In this document: positions 42,840 through 50,851 of the stretch, piece by piece
Position numbering within the stretch: position 1 is the first letter of the stretch
Layout: each line of letters begins with the position of its first letter
Source: Nocardia nova SH22a
Lineage (GTDB): Bacteria > Actinomycetota > Actinomycetes > Mycobacteriales > Mycobacteriaceae
Length of the DNA stretch: 64,000 nt
Direction of reading: 5' to 3'
Assembly (NCBI RefSeq): GCF_000523235.1
Contig: NZ_CP006850.1
Coordinates: 7,936,001-8,000,000 of the forward strand
Translations under genes and position numbers: made by a program
The notes under the pieces: model-generated
Seen by the model: the letters and a program-made list of their open reading frames with translations, nothing else
What the model was told of the DNA's origin: nothing
Database searches by the model: none

Positions 42840-42884
42840 GTATCGCTGAGTGATACACATCACCCTGTATAGCGCTATACAGGG
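42840..42884. promoter_or_regulatory. control-region palindromes
   Basis: A perfect 22-base palindrome at 42863-42884 (CCCTGTATAGC and its complement), preceded by GTATC/GATAC with a 7-base spacer at 42840-42856. They sit mid-way in the 430-base divergent region between repressor and excisionase-like genes, where early-promoter operators are expected. Which protein binds is unknown. Confidence 0.55.
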
Positions 42885-42973
42885 TTGTAAAGCGCGCTTG
42901 AAAGTGGCATCTACCTGGCATGACCAGGGATTTCCCCGGATAAGCGGAACTTCGTGCGCAGTTCCCGTCAGAG

Positions 42974-43001
42974 GTGACATTGCGGGGAGGGGTGCTATTG
43001 T
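42974..43001 (+). promoter_or_regulatory. probable rightward early promoter
   Basis: GTGACA (42974-42979), a 16-base spacer and TATTGT (42996-43001), about 95 bases before the excisionase-like gene. It is the best sigma-70-like pair in the control region on the plus strand. Confidence 0.45.
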
Positions 43002-43101
43002 CTAGCTCGAAAGTACGTGCGACACCCCAAGGGCCATGACTTTGGCGAGACAGAAACCCCTGAGGTGCCGCTTCACACTCCAGTCTCGAAAGGACTGAGG
43101 C

Positions 43102-43410
43102 ATGCCCAACTTTACGGCACCGCCGACGCCGAGAACAGACGGCGTAGACCTCGCGGCCACCATTGACGATCTGGTACAGGCCGCTGTCGAGCGAGTATTC
43201 GCCGATCAGATCGTCGACAGGCGACCGTCCTACTTGGATTCGAATTCCGCGCTCGCCTACAGCGGATTGTCCAAGACCACGCTCAACGAACTGATCCGAT
43301 CGGAGCGCATCAGCGTCCGAAAGTTCGGATCGAAGAACCTGGTGGAGCGTGAATCGCTCGACCGCTACCTTCGCAGTTTGCCCGCCTGGGGCACTCAGAC
43401 CGTCGCCTGA
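43102..43410 (+). CDS. excisionase-like helix-turn-helix protein
   Basis: 102 residues. The C-terminal half is a MerR/excisionase-type winged helix: YLDSNSALAYSGLSKTTLNE, LIRSERISVRKFGSK, ERESLDRYL. First rightward gene after the immunity region, so it may direct excision with the integrase or regulate early genes. The ATG follows AGGACTGAGG. The N-terminal 40 residues are probably disordered. Confidence 0.7.
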   Translation: MPNFTAPPTPRTDGVDLAATIDDLVQAAVERVFADQIVDRRPSYLDSNSALAYSGLSKTTLNELIRSERISVRKFGSKNLVERESLDRYLRSLPAWGTQTVA

Positions 43411-43530
43411 CGCGGCACTCCGCACCGGAGTTCCCTTCTCTCGCCGCACTTTTCGTGGCGGCATCACTTCACCCGCAACTCGGCGGGTTCCCCCATGCCC
43501 GAAAAGGGCCCTGAACGTCTGCGAGGACAC

Positions 43531-44298
43531 ATGACGAGCAAGCTCGTATCCATCGCCGTACCCGGCGCCGATCGCCAGATCGTGGCCACCGAGATCGACG
43601 GCAAGCCGATGGTGTCCGTTCGGCACGCCTGCGAGGCGATCGGCATTGATTACTCCACCCAAATCGCCCGGCTAAAGCGCTGGTCGTGGGCAACTGTGGG
43701 GATGAGCACCACGGTTGGATCGGACGGCAAGGCTCGCGAAATGGCCATGATCGACCGTCGAACCTTCACGTCCTGGTTGACCCACATCGACGCCAATCGG
43801 GTGGCTGAGCAGGCCCGGCCGATCGTCGAAGCATTCCAGGCCGAGGCCGCCGATGCCCTCGACGCCTACTTCAACGAGGGCGGAGCGATCAACCCGAAGG
43901 CCAGCGAGGCCCAGCTGGACCGCATCGCCCAGCAGGCGCAAGCGCAGGCCGCAGTCATCCGGGCGCTGCAAGGCATCGTCGACCCGAAACACCTCGAAGC
44001 GAAGGGCCGCATCGTCCTGGCGCGCGCCCTCGGCGAAGCGCCGGAACTCGATCCGGCGTCAATTCCCTTGTACGTCAGCGACTTTCTCAAGGCCAAGGGC
44101 ATGGCCTCGGATTTGATCGCCACGAAGGCGTCCGGATTCGGGCGTCGACTGAAAGGGCTCTACACCGCCCGCCACGGCGAAGCTCCGCACGCTGATCACC
44201 AGACGCTGCCAAACGGCACGGTGCGGCCTGTCTGCGCCTATGTGGAGGCCGATCGGCCGCTGTTCGAGGAAATCTACGCCGCCTACTACGCGGCCTGA
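43531..44298 (+). CDS. phage antirepressor (P22_AR_N-type domain)
   Basis: 255 residues. The N-terminal ~115 residues (IDGKPMVSVRHACEAIGIDY, QIARLKRWSW, MIDRRTFTSWL) match the phage antirepressor N-terminal domain. The C-terminal part (about 150-255) is a KilA-C/antirepressor-like region (RRLKGLYTARHGEAPHAD). Such proteins inactivate the repressor to trigger the lytic cycle. ATG 43531 follows GCGAGGA; an upstream in-frame start adds a short leader without a better ribosome site. Confidence 0.78.
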   Translation: MTSKLVSIAVPGADRQIVATEIDGKPMVSVRHACEAIGIDYSTQIARLKRWSWATVGMSTTVGSDGKAREMAMIDRRTFTSWLTHIDANRVAEQARPIVEAFQAEAADALDAYFNEGGAINPKASEAQLDRIAQQAQAQAAVIRALQGIVDPKHLEAKGRIVLARALGEAPELDPASIPLYVSDFLKAKGMASDLIATKASGFGRRLKGLYTARHGEAPHADHQTLPNGTVRPVCAYVEADRPLFEEIYAAYYAA

Positions 44299-44316
44299 CT
44301 GTCCCTGAAATGAATC

Positions 44317-44344
44317 GGCCGGGCGCGGTAGCACGCGCCCGGCC
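44317..44344. terminator. hairpin between antirepressor and early operon
   Basis: Perfect 11-base stem (GGCCGGGCGCG / CGCGCCCGGCC), 6-base loop, followed by AGAAAATCC. It may terminate antirepressor transcription or attenuate the downstream operon. Confidence 0.55.
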
Positions 44345-44371
44345 AGAAAATCCATCCCTGAGGAGTTTTCA

Positions 44372-45217
44372 GTGAACACAGTACCGAATGCCACCGACGC
44401 CCCCAACCCCCGTCCCGGCGACGCCTACGACCGATATGCCGCGCAGCTCACGCCGGGCGACCCGATCAAGGTCCTGACCGAGACCGGCGAGGTGATCCCC
44501 GTCCGGTTCTGGGGGCACGCGATCGTCGCCTCCCTCTCTGACGGCACCCTTCAGACGTTCGACACCGAGGACATCGAACTTCCCGAGGGCGTCGCGCCCG
44601 TCAGCGCCGCCACGATCATCGCCGCGCACCTGACCGAGTTCGAGGATTGCGACCTCGGCGAGGCGATCAACGCGCTCCGCGACCACGCCAGCCTCCCGGC
44701 CGCTCAGTTCATGCCCCTGCTGCGGGCCGAGTTCGAGCGCCAGCGCGCCGCCAAGACGACCGCCTCGCGGTCCTTGGGCGAGGCGGTCATGCGCTTGGAG
44801 GCACAGACTCGCCGACGCCGCGCGGCGAGCATCGAAGGCCAGGCCGTCGAGCCTCGCCACAGCCACGACCGGCCCCGGTGCGTCCACTGCGGCGACGAGC
44901 GCGGGCCGTGGCGGCCGACCGGCGAGCACTGCGAGCACGGGGTCCAGTTGTTCGAGTGCTCGCCCGGCCACGGCTGCCGGGCCGGTGACGGGCGGTCCGG
45001 CCGAGCCGCCAAGGCCGCCGGGATGGCCTGCATCCGCTGCGGTGCCGACCTCGCCGCGCCGGGTGCCGAGTCGGTGCCGGGTGGATTCGGCGATCGCGGG
45101 CAGGTGTTCAGGTGCGCGGCGGGCACGGGCTGCCAGGCAGAGGCCGTCACCTTCACCGGTGACGATCTGTTCGGATACGTCAGCAGCCTCGACGACACCC
45201 GCGGTGGTGCGGAATGA
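44372..45217 (+). CDS. phage early protein with C-terminal zinc-ribbon-like cysteines
   Basis: 281 residues, unknown. N-terminal ~75 residues look like a small beta barrel (DPIKVLTETGEVIPVRFWGH). A basic coiled segment is near 130-150. The C-terminal 120 residues have several Cys pairs (CVHCG, CIRCG, CSPGHGC, CAAGTGC) that could bind zinc. GTG 44372 follows TGAGGAG. First gene of an operon whose members overlap by 4 bases each, ending at the replication ATPase. Confidence 0.65.
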   Translation: MNTVPNATDAPNPRPGDAYDRYAAQLTPGDPIKVLTETGEVIPVRFWGHAIVASLSDGTLQTFDTEDIELPEGVAPVSAATIIAAHLTEFEDCDLGEAINALRDHASLPAAQFMPLLRAEFERQRAAKTTASRSLGEAVMRLEAQTRRRRAASIEGQAVEPRHSHDRPRCVHCGDERGPWRPTGEHCEHGVQLFECSPGHGCRAGDGRSGRAAKAAGMACIRCGADLAAPGAESVPGGFGDRGQVFRCAAGTGCQAEAVTFTGDDLFGYVSSLDDTRGGAE

Positions 45218-45474
45218 ACGACGTGACCGAACTCGCGGACGGCTGGCTGATCGTCTCCGCGCCGTTCGCGCTTGAACAAGTGCGAGTGCGGGATGTGCCG
45301 ACCGGCATGCCGACCCTCTCGATCGACGCACAGGTCACCGGCAGCATCCCGGAGGTTGCGGTGTACGCCGACACCGACCGGGAGGTTCTCACCCCCAACG
45401 CGGCACGACGGTTCGCCGATGCGCTGCGCCAGGCCGCCGACGCGGCCGAGCGGATGAGTGGTGGCAGCCGGTGA
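45214..45474 (+). CDS. small phage protein, unknown
   Basis: 86 residues, ATG overlapping the upstream stop (ATGA). Mostly beta-rich N-terminal half and an alanine-rich helix at the end (RRFADALRQAADAAERM). No family recognised. Confidence 0.65.
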   Translation: MNDVTELADGWLIVSAPFALEQVRVRDVPTGMPTLSIDAQVTGSIPEVAVYADTDREVLTPNAARRFADALRQAADAAERMSGGSR

Positions 45475-45812
45475 ACGACCGTGACCGCCTCCCGGCCACC
45501 GTGCCGGGGGGCACCCCCGACGAGGTAGCACAGCGCCGCCTCGACCGCGCCACCTGGGAGTATCTGGAAAAGCGTGCCTGTGAGTGCACCGATGATGAGC
45601 TCTGGAGCGTCATCGAGTGGATGCGCGCGCGGACCGCCGAACTCCACCGGCAAGCCGACGAGTCCCGTCGTCAGGCCGCTGAGTCTCGTCGTCGCATCCT
45701 GATCGCCGAGATGAAGATCGCGGCCCATCTCGCGGAGATCGACCGGTACTGGGCATTCGTGAACGACGGCATCGGCCAGGCCGAACGGCACGCGAACGGT
45801 GGCGCCCGGTGA
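45471..45812 (+). CDS. small phage coiled-coil protein, unknown
   Basis: 113 residues, starting at a GTGA overlap. The middle (ELHRQADESRRQAAESRRRI) is a basic heptad-like helix; the rest is helical. No family recognised. Confidence 0.65.
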   Translation: MNDRDRLPATVPGGTPDEVAQRRLDRATWEYLEKRACECTDDELWSVIEWMRARTAELHRQADESRRQAAESRRRILIAEMKIAAHLAEIDRYWAFVNDGIGQAERHANGGAR

Positions 45813-46045
45813 ACGAACGTCAGCACGCCATCGCGATATTGAGCGCCCTGTCGCGCATCCCTCCCCAGGGCCGACTCCACACCGCCCTGTACGTCCGGGC
45901 GGCCCGCCGGAGTCTGTCCGATTCGGAAGTTGCGCTGATCCTGGACATCGAGGAGTCGCAGGTCAGCGCCATTTGCACCCCTGTTAGTCATCATCACCGC
46001 CGCGTCTGCACGGCGCCGACACGGCGGAGGAGAAAGCTCGAATGA
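45809..46045 (+). CDS. small phage protein, possible DNA-binding
   Basis: 78 residues, starting at a GTGA overlap. Contains SLSDSEVALILDIEESQVS, which could be a helix-turn-helix, and a strongly basic tail (RRRRK). It may be a small DNA-binding accessory of the replication genes. Confidence 0.55.
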   Translation: MNERQHAIAILSALSRIPPQGRLHTALYVRAARRSLSDSEVALILDIEESQVSAICTPVSHHHRRVCTAPTRRRRKLE

Positions 46046-46827
46046 GGATCCGGAGTATCAAGCCTGAGTTCTGGCGATCCGACGATATCGACGTACTCGA
46101 CTGGCATCACCGGCTCGTGTTCATCGGGCTGTGGTCGTACGTCGACGACAACGGCGTGGGCCTCGACAAGCTCGCCTCGATCTGCGCCGACCTGTTCGCG
46201 AGCGACCTGGAGCGAGACCCTCGCGAGACCTTCGCGAGGGTTTCCGAAGCGCTTCAGACCTTCGCCGACCGAGGTCTGATTCAGCGCTACTCGGTCGACG
46301 GTAAGGCGTACCTGTTCATTACCGGCTGGCAAGAGCATCAGCGCATCGACAAGCCCGGCAAGGCCAGATATCCCCTTCCTACCAGCAGAAACGCTGAGAT
46401 TCTCGAAACAGTCGCGACTCCCTCGCGAGACATTCGCGAGACTCCCGCGCCTGGAACAGAGGAACAGGGGAACAGAGGAAAAGAAGAAAAGACTTGTTCA
46501 TCGGCTGCGCCGACGAACGATGAACCACCAGCCGCAGCTTCGAAGCCGAACGCCCCGCAGGGGTTCGACGACTTCTGGAACGCCTACCCGAGACGGCAAG
46601 CGAAGGGCGCCGCGATCAAGGCATGGGCGAAAGCCGTGAAGCGGGCGAGTCCGCGGGAAATCGTCGACGGCGCCTCCCGGTTCGCGGCCGATCCGAACCG
46701 CGACCCCGCCTTCACGGCGATGCCGGCGACATGGCTCAACGCCGATCGATGGGATGACGATCCCCTGCCGTCCCGCCCCGGAAATGTCTCTACACATGCC
46801 CAGGAGGGCCCGCAATGGCAGGAATGA
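46042..46827 (+). CDS. phage replication-initiation-type protein
   Basis: 261 residues, ATGA overlap with the gene before. The start (MRIRSIKPEFWRSDDIDVLD) and following winged-helix region (YVDDNGVGLDKLASICADLF) are typical of actinophage replisome organisers. A charged linker is followed by a C-terminal DnaD-like module (FDDFWNAYPRRQAKGAAIKA, WAKAVKR). It probably binds the origin and helps load the helicase. The next gene overlaps its end by 13 bases. Confidence 0.7.
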   Translation: MRIRSIKPEFWRSDDIDVLDWHHRLVFIGLWSYVDDNGVGLDKLASICADLFASDLERDPRETFARVSEALQTFADRGLIQRYSVDGKAYLFITGWQEHQRIDKPGKARYPLPTSRNAEILETVATPSRDIRETPAPGTEEQGNRGKEEKTCSSAAPTNDEPPAAASKPNAPQGFDDFWNAYPRRQAKGAAIKAWAKAVKRASPREIVDGASRFAADPNRDPAFTAMPATWLNADRWDDDPLPSRPGNVSTHAQEGPQWQE

Positions 46828-48134
46828 ACGACGAGGTCCGTTACGACGGGACTGCCGAGAAGGCGATCCTCGGGGCGGTCATGATGGGCTCCGGCGAGCT
46901 CTACGACCTGTTCGCCACGATCGCGCCCGACGACTGGTACGTGCCTGCCCACTGCCATATCGCCACGGTGATCAGCGGCCTTCTGGCGGACAATCGGTCC
47001 GTCACGCCGGAAACCGTTCTGGTGGAGGCGCAATCGCGCGGCCTGGTTCCCGCCCGTCTCGCTCCCGGGCTGCTGCTGGACTGCGTGCAGATCGCCGCGA
47101 TACCGGAATCGGTGCCGCTGCTGGCCGATCGGGTGCGCGACCTCGCTACCGCCCGCGGCTTGTCCCAGACCGGAATCTGGCTGGCGCAGGCCATGGAGTC
47201 CGCGTGGAACACCGGCACCGACCCCGCCGATATCGCGGCCGCGATCGCCAAAGTCCGGCGGGCATGCGATGAAGCCGAACAGCGCACCGCGGCCATCGAC
47301 ACGCCCCCACCGATGGGCATGGGCGATTTTCTCGACATCGAGGACATCCGGTCGTGGATCATCCCCGGCCTGCTCGAACGGATGGAGCGCATCGTCCTCA
47401 CCGGTGCCGAGGGCGGCGGCAAGACCGTGCTCTGCACGCAGCTCGCCTGCTCCATGGCTGCCGGGATGCACCCGTTCACGGGGGAGCCCCTCGGCAGCGG
47501 CGGGCGCGGGATCCGTGTCCTGGTCGTGGATTGCGAGAACTCTCCGGCGCAGTCCCGGCGCCGCTTCCGGTGGATGACCAGCCTGGTCGATGCCGCCCGC
47601 CACAAGCACGGCCTGTCGCCCACCGAGTGGTCGGAACAAATGTTCATCGAGATGCGTCCGGCCGGCATCGACCTGCTCAACGCGCGCGAGGTCGTCTGGC
47701 TCGACCACGCGATCGCCGCGACCGCGCCGGACCTGCTCGTGCTGGGGCCGCTCTACAAGCTGCACCACGCGAACATCAACGACGAGACCGCGGCACGGGA
47801 GTTGGTGTGGCAGTTGGATCTACTCCGCGAGAAGCACGGATTCGCACTGCTGACCGAGGCCCACTCGGGCAACGCCACCGACCTGAACGGCGATCGGCAG
47901 ATGCGGCCCTCTGGCTCATCGCTGTTCCGGCGTTGGTCGGAATTCGGGTTCGGGCTGCGCCGATCAAAACTCGATCCAGGCAAGGCGCGGGCCGAACTCG
48001 TCGATGTCGTGTCGTGGCGCGGTTCCCGCGAGGAGCGCGCATGGCCGACCCGGCTGCAGCACTCGCACCTCCTGCCGTGGATGCCCGCGGACCCGGAGTA
48101 CTACGAGCAGATCCCGCGAATCCGTCCGGCCTGA
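46815..48134 (+). CDS. DnaB/RepA-like replication ATPase
   Basis: 439 residues. The N-terminal ~110 residues (EKAILGAVMMGSGELYDLFA) resemble the DnaB helicase N-domain. A RecA-like ATPase follows, with Walker A GAEGGGKTVLC at 197-207 and Walker B-like PDLLVLGPLYKLH; the ring-helicase signature continues EAHSGNATDLNGDRQMRPSG. Such fusions act as phage replicative helicase or helicase loader. ATG 46815 follows CCAGGAGGG. Confidence 0.75.
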   Translation: MAGMNDEVRYDGTAEKAILGAVMMGSGELYDLFATIAPDDWYVPAHCHIATVISGLLADNRSVTPETVLVEAQSRGLVPARLAPGLLLDCVQIAAIPESVPLLADRVRDLATARGLSQTGIWLAQAMESAWNTGTDPADIAAAIAKVRRACDEAEQRTAAIDTPPPMGMGDFLDIEDIRSWIIPGLLERMERIVLTGAEGGGKTVLCTQLACSMAAGMHPFTGEPLGSGGRGIRVLVVDCENSPAQSRRRFRWMTSLVDAARHKHGLSPTEWSEQMFIEMRPAGIDLLNAREVVWLDHAIAATAPDLLVLGPLYKLHHANINDETAARELVWQLDLLREKHGFALLTEAHSGNATDLNGDRQMRPSGSSLFRRWSEFGFGLRRSKLDPGKARAELVDVVSWRGSREERAWPTRLQHSHLLPWMPADPEYYEQIPRIRPA

Positions 48135-48161
48135 CCCATCCCCACCGCCGAGGAGGCGACC

Positions 48162-48443
48162 ATGAACCGCATCATCCAGATGGGCCACCGCGACAAGCCC
48201 ACCGTCACCCCAGACCCCACTCCCACCGTCGGGAATCCGTCCGTCGCGACACTGCCGGGCAAGGCCTGCGCCGTGTGCGGGGTGTACGTGCTCGACGCCG
48301 CGCTGCACGACGGATATCACCGCCAGCAACAGCGCTGGATGCGGCGAGCCGACCAGCTGCTGAACCTGTTTCGGCAGGTGGCCGAGGCGCGCGGATGGAT
48401 CGTTCCCAGCACCGGGAATAGCCGGAAAGGGTCTTCCCGCTGA
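48162..48443 (+). CDS. small phage protein with CxxC
   Basis: 93 residues. One CxxC pair (KACAVCGVYV) with nearby His residues (LHDGYH) could bind zinc. The rest is helical and basic. RBS GAGGAGG precedes ATG 48162. Unknown function, next to the replication genes. Confidence 0.6.
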   Translation: MNRIIQMGHRDKPTVTPDPTPTVGNPSVATLPGKACAVCGVYVLDAALHDGYHRQQQRWMRRADQLLNLFRQVAEARGWIVPSTGNSRKGSSR

Positions 48444-48495
48444 CGGAAGCAGCGCTGCGCTGCACCCCCACCGAGTAGAACACCGATCACCCGGA

Positions 48496-48520
48496 GGGGG
48501 CCTTCACAACGAAGGTCCCC
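48496..48520. terminator. intra-operon hairpin
   Basis: GGGGGCCTTC / GAAGGTCCCC (one G-T pair) with a 5-base loop, 26 bases before the next gene start. Terminator or mRNA processing hairpin. Confidence 0.45.
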
Positions 48521-48546
48521 TCACCGCCCGCCAACCGGAGGAAGCC

Positions 48547-49212
48547 ATGCACGCCGACGTAGACCATCTCTTCCTCACCCGCGCCGAGATCGGTGCCCTG
48601 TCCGAATTGCTCGGCGAGGTCCCCGCGTTGATCGAAGAACTCGCGATCGTCGAGACGAGGCAGGCGCGGAGGCAGCCGCGCGGGCATATGCCGCTGTGCC
48701 GGACACATCCCGGCTCCCGGCCGCCGGTGCACATGGGTGCATTCCTCGCCGCCGAGGCGCTGCGGAACGAACTCGGCGGCTGGATCAGGCTGGTGTGCGA
48801 GCAGCGCGCGGTGCCCGTGCCGGCCGTCGACGACCTCGCCAGTGCCGCGAAATGGCTTCGGCGGCATGTGTACTCCCTCGCCACTACTGAGGGCGTTGAG
48901 GGGGCGTACAGCGGTATTTGGGCGGCCGTCGCGGACTGTCGGCGCGAGGTCGACTTGCCGCCGGATGACGAGATCCACGTCAGCCCGGCACAACTGACGG
49001 CCGCGAACAACTCGATCGTCACCGCCTACCAGGTGGCGAAGATCGCGGCCAAGCTCGGCCCGCCCGGCCAGGGGCTCAACCGGGATCGGGTCCAGTACCT
49101 CAAGAAGGTCGGCGCCATCCACGCCGTGGCCCGCGACGGGGATACGCACTTCTTCCGCCTGGGCGACGTGCTCGTCGCCCACGCGACACGCCAGAGAGGT
49201 TCCGCGGCATGA
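48547..49212 (+). CDS. phage protein with C-terminal DNA-binding-like region
   Basis: 221 residues. N-terminal half helical, with RGHMPLCRTHPGSRPP. The C-terminal part (AYQVAKIAAKLGPPGQGLNR, DRVQYLKKVGAIHAVARDGD) looks like a MerR-type helix-turn-helix. ATG 48547 follows GGAGGA. It resembles actinophage early proteins in layout; the role is unknown. Confidence 0.62.
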   Translation: MHADVDHLFLTRAEIGALSELLGEVPALIEELAIVETRQARRQPRGHMPLCRTHPGSRPPVHMGAFLAAEALRNELGGWIRLVCEQRAVPVPAVDDLASAAKWLRRHVYSLATTEGVEGAYSGIWAAVADCRREVDLPPDDEIHVSPAQLTAANNSIVTAYQVAKIAAKLGPPGQGLNRDRVQYLKKVGAIHAVARDGDTHFFRLGDVLVAHATRQRGSAA

Positions 49213-49364
49213 GACCAAACACCTGGACCGCGTCCGCGCTGGCGACTCTCGTCGCGGCCGTGGCCATATCGGAGTGGGCGCCCGGGTGGTGGGCGTACGT
49301 CGTCGTGCCGCTGATGGCCGTTCTCGCCGGTCTGATCGGCTACGCGGTGGCGGAGCTGGAGTAG
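49209..49364 (+). CDS. 51-residue phage membrane protein
   Basis: ATG 49209 overlaps the upstream stop (ATGA). Two hydrophobic segments (ASALATLVAAVAISEW and VVVPLMAVLAGLIGYAVAEL) separated by a Trp-rich turn make a two-helix membrane hairpin. Last gene before a strong terminator. Too far from lysis genes to call a holin on position, but the topology would permit it. Confidence 0.6.
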   Translation: MRPNTWTASALATLVAAVAISEWAPGWWAYVVVPLMAVLAGLIGYAVAELE

Positions 49365-49371
49365 CACGGTG

Positions 49372-49406
49372 GCCCACCCCGCTGACGTGCACGGGGCGGG
49401 GTGGGC
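49372..49406. terminator. bidirectional hairpin terminator of early operon
   Basis: 11-base perfect stem (GCCCACCCCGC / GCGGGGTGGGC), 13-base loop, between the plus-strand early operon and the minus-strand gene ending at 49425. Confidence 0.7.
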
Positions 49407-49424
49407 TCGACCAATTCCGCAGTC

Positions 49425-49664
49425 CTACAGGACCATTGCAGCCTTGGACTTCCTCGGCTCATCACTCGGGCGCTTCAACGCCAGCGGGATCTCAGGCGAC
49501 AGCAGCACGGTCAGGGTCGAGCCCGACCTGAGCTTGATGTCGATGAAGCGAGGCCCAATTTGCTCCCCGAGCTCGATCATCGAGAGCGTTTCGTACAAGG
49601 TCTCAGCTTCGCTGTCCTCGATCTGGTACGACTGACCGGCATAGTGCAGTTCCGGTACCGCCAT
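49425..49664 (-). CDS. reverse-strand accessory gene in prophage
   Basis: 79 residues from ATG 49664, which follows AAGGAG at good spacing; an upstream ATG at 49688 lacks one. The sequence (PELHYAGQSYQIEDSEAETL, LRSGSTLTVLLSPEIPLAL) suggests a small alpha/beta fold; no family recognised. It reads against the surrounding phage genes, has its own ribosome site and ends at the shared terminator, the hallmark of a lysogeny-expressed cargo gene. Confidence 0.6.
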   Translation of the reverse strand: MAVPELHYAGQSYQIEDSEAETLYETLSMIELGEQIGPRFIDIKLRSGSTLTVLLSPEIPLALKRPSDEPRKSKAAMVL

Positions 49665-49764
49665 GTGTTCGATCTCCTTGTTCGGCACCCCCGAGTGGAG
49701 TGCGGCGTGAAACCTATGGCCCCAAAGGCATTCGGCGTTACAGACACGCCACCGGCGCGCCTAC

Positions 49765-49792
49765 TTGACACGGATTCCCTGCCAGGTACATT
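49765..49792 (+). promoter_or_regulatory. strong sigma-70-type promoter
   Basis: Consensus TTGACA (49765-49770), 16-base spacer, TACATT (49787-49792). It is the closest match to consensus that I see in the window. Transcription would begin about 49799 and run into the 33-residue peptide gene. Confidence 0.65.
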
Positions 49793-50045
49793 AGTGTTGT
49801 CGCAGGGCTGCACCCAGAATCCGGGTGTGGCCCTGACTCATTCATGCAGCGGGCGTCAAACCGGACCGCACTCCCGGCAAACAGCCCAAGGAATCCCACT
49901 TCCGCAACCTCGCTTCGATTTCCCGAGGGGCCTCGCTGCGCGCGCTGCACTTTCCACTCGCTCGGACCTGAACCGCCGTAACAGCGGCGTAGGTCCAAAC
50001 CTGCTGTCCGGCAAGCGGATACCAGTCCAACCCAAGGAGAACCAC
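49793..50045 (+). ncRNA. long untranslated leader with hairpin
   Basis: About 245 bases from the predicted start to the peptide gene, without a convincing ORF in any frame. A composite hairpin at 49964-49996 (GGACCT/AGGTCC outer stem, CCGC/GCGG inner stem) lies about 50 bases before the start codon. It may control translation or be a separate small RNA. No known riboswitch was recognised. Confidence 0.4.
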
Positions 50046-50147
50046 ATGCTGTCTTCGCTGTCCGCCGCCGCGGCCGATATCCCGTGGGCCACCATTGGCC
50101 CCGTTGTCGGCAAGATCGTCATCGCCATCATCAGCGTCTTCCTGTAA
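50046..50147 (+). CDS. 33-residue hydrophobic peptide
   Basis: MLSSLSAAAADIPW then ATIGPVVGKIVIAIISVFL: a short peptide with one hydrophobic, possibly amphipathic helix and a single Lys. ATG 50046 follows CCAAGGAGAACC, one of the best ribosome sites in the prophage, and a strong promoter lies upstream. Size and composition resemble small toxic membrane peptides or bacteriocin-like peptides; exclusion of other phages or toxin/RNA antitoxin roles are guesses. Confidence 0.6.
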   Translation: MLSSLSAAAADIPWATIGPVVGKIVIAIISVFL

Positions 50148-50152
50148 CCAAC

Positions 50153-50302
50153 ATGAAGCACGACGCGCACGTCCTCGCGTACCGACTCGAAGTGCTGAGG
50201 CAATACCTCGACGCCATCGGTGCGGCGCTGGGCGTGCCCGTCGTCCTCAGCGGCCTGGCCGACGATGTCACCCACGCCGTCCTCGCCCAGGCCGCGGCCT
50301 GA
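50153..50302 (+). CDS. 49-residue phage protein, unknown
   Basis: ATG 50153, 5 bases after the peptide gene. Helical (AHVLAYRLEVLRQYLDAIGA), ends VLAQAAA. Its last base is shared with the next gene (TGATG). Probably in one transcript with the upstream peptide. No motif recognised. Confidence 0.5.
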   Translation: MKHDAHVLAYRLEVLRQYLDAIGAALGVPVVLSGLADDVTHAVLAQAAA

Positions 50303-50565
50303 TGCACCGCACACCCGAGCAGATCGCCGCGGACGACCAACTCACCGCGGCGATCGAAGCGGCCTGCGCCGCATACAGTGACGCACCAGAAGGCGTGCTC
50401 ACCAAATACGTGGTGCTGACCCAGCGCTCCTACTGGAACGACGACGGCGACCACGTCACCGCGTGCGACCGGCTACCGATGAACGGCGAAGTGCCCACAC
50501 CCGACGTGCTCGGCATGATCGAGTTCGCCTCGACGGTGCTGCGGCACGAGATCGCCACCGAGTAG
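50302..50565 (+). CDS. small phage protein, unknown
   Basis: 87 residues, ATG 50302 overlapping the upstream stop. Contains TKYVVLTQRSYWNDDGDHVT and an acidic N-terminus; it looks like a compact alpha/beta protein. Located before the HNH gene at the end of the accessory segment. Confidence 0.6.
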   Translation: MHRTPEQIAADDQLTAAIEAACAAYSDAPEGVLTKYVVLTQRSYWNDDGDHVTACDRLPMNGEVPTPDVLGMIEFASTVLRHEIATE

Positions 50566-50569
50566 GACG

Positions 50570-50851
50570 ATGGCCGGCCGCTCCAGCACCAACCAGAGCC
50601 GACACCGTGCCGTCATCCGGCGAACCAGACCACCATGCGCACTGTGTGGCAACGAGATCGACTACAGCCTGCCGCACCTCGACCCGTGGTCATTCGTCAT
50701 CGACCACGTCATCCCCTTGGCCAAGGGCGGCACGGACACACTCGACAACATCCAGGCCGCCCACAGGTACTGCAACCGGCTCAAGAGCGACACCGAAGAC
50801 CTCGGCACCATCCATCCGGTCCACGTGTTCGTCACCGACCGGACGTGGTGA
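50570..50851 (+). CDS. HNH endonuclease
   Basis: 93 residues. CALCG and later HRYC provide the zinc Cys pairs; the HNH core reads FVIDHVIPLAKGGTDTLDN, IQAAHRYCNRLKSD. Small HNH proteins next to terminase are required for packaging in several cos phages. It begins 4 bases after the previous stop. Confidence 0.87.
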   Translation: MAGRSSTNQSRHRAVIRRTRPPCALCGNEIDYSLPHLDPWSFVIDHVIPLAKGGTDTLDNIQAAHRYCNRLKSDTEDLGTIHPVHVFVTDRTW

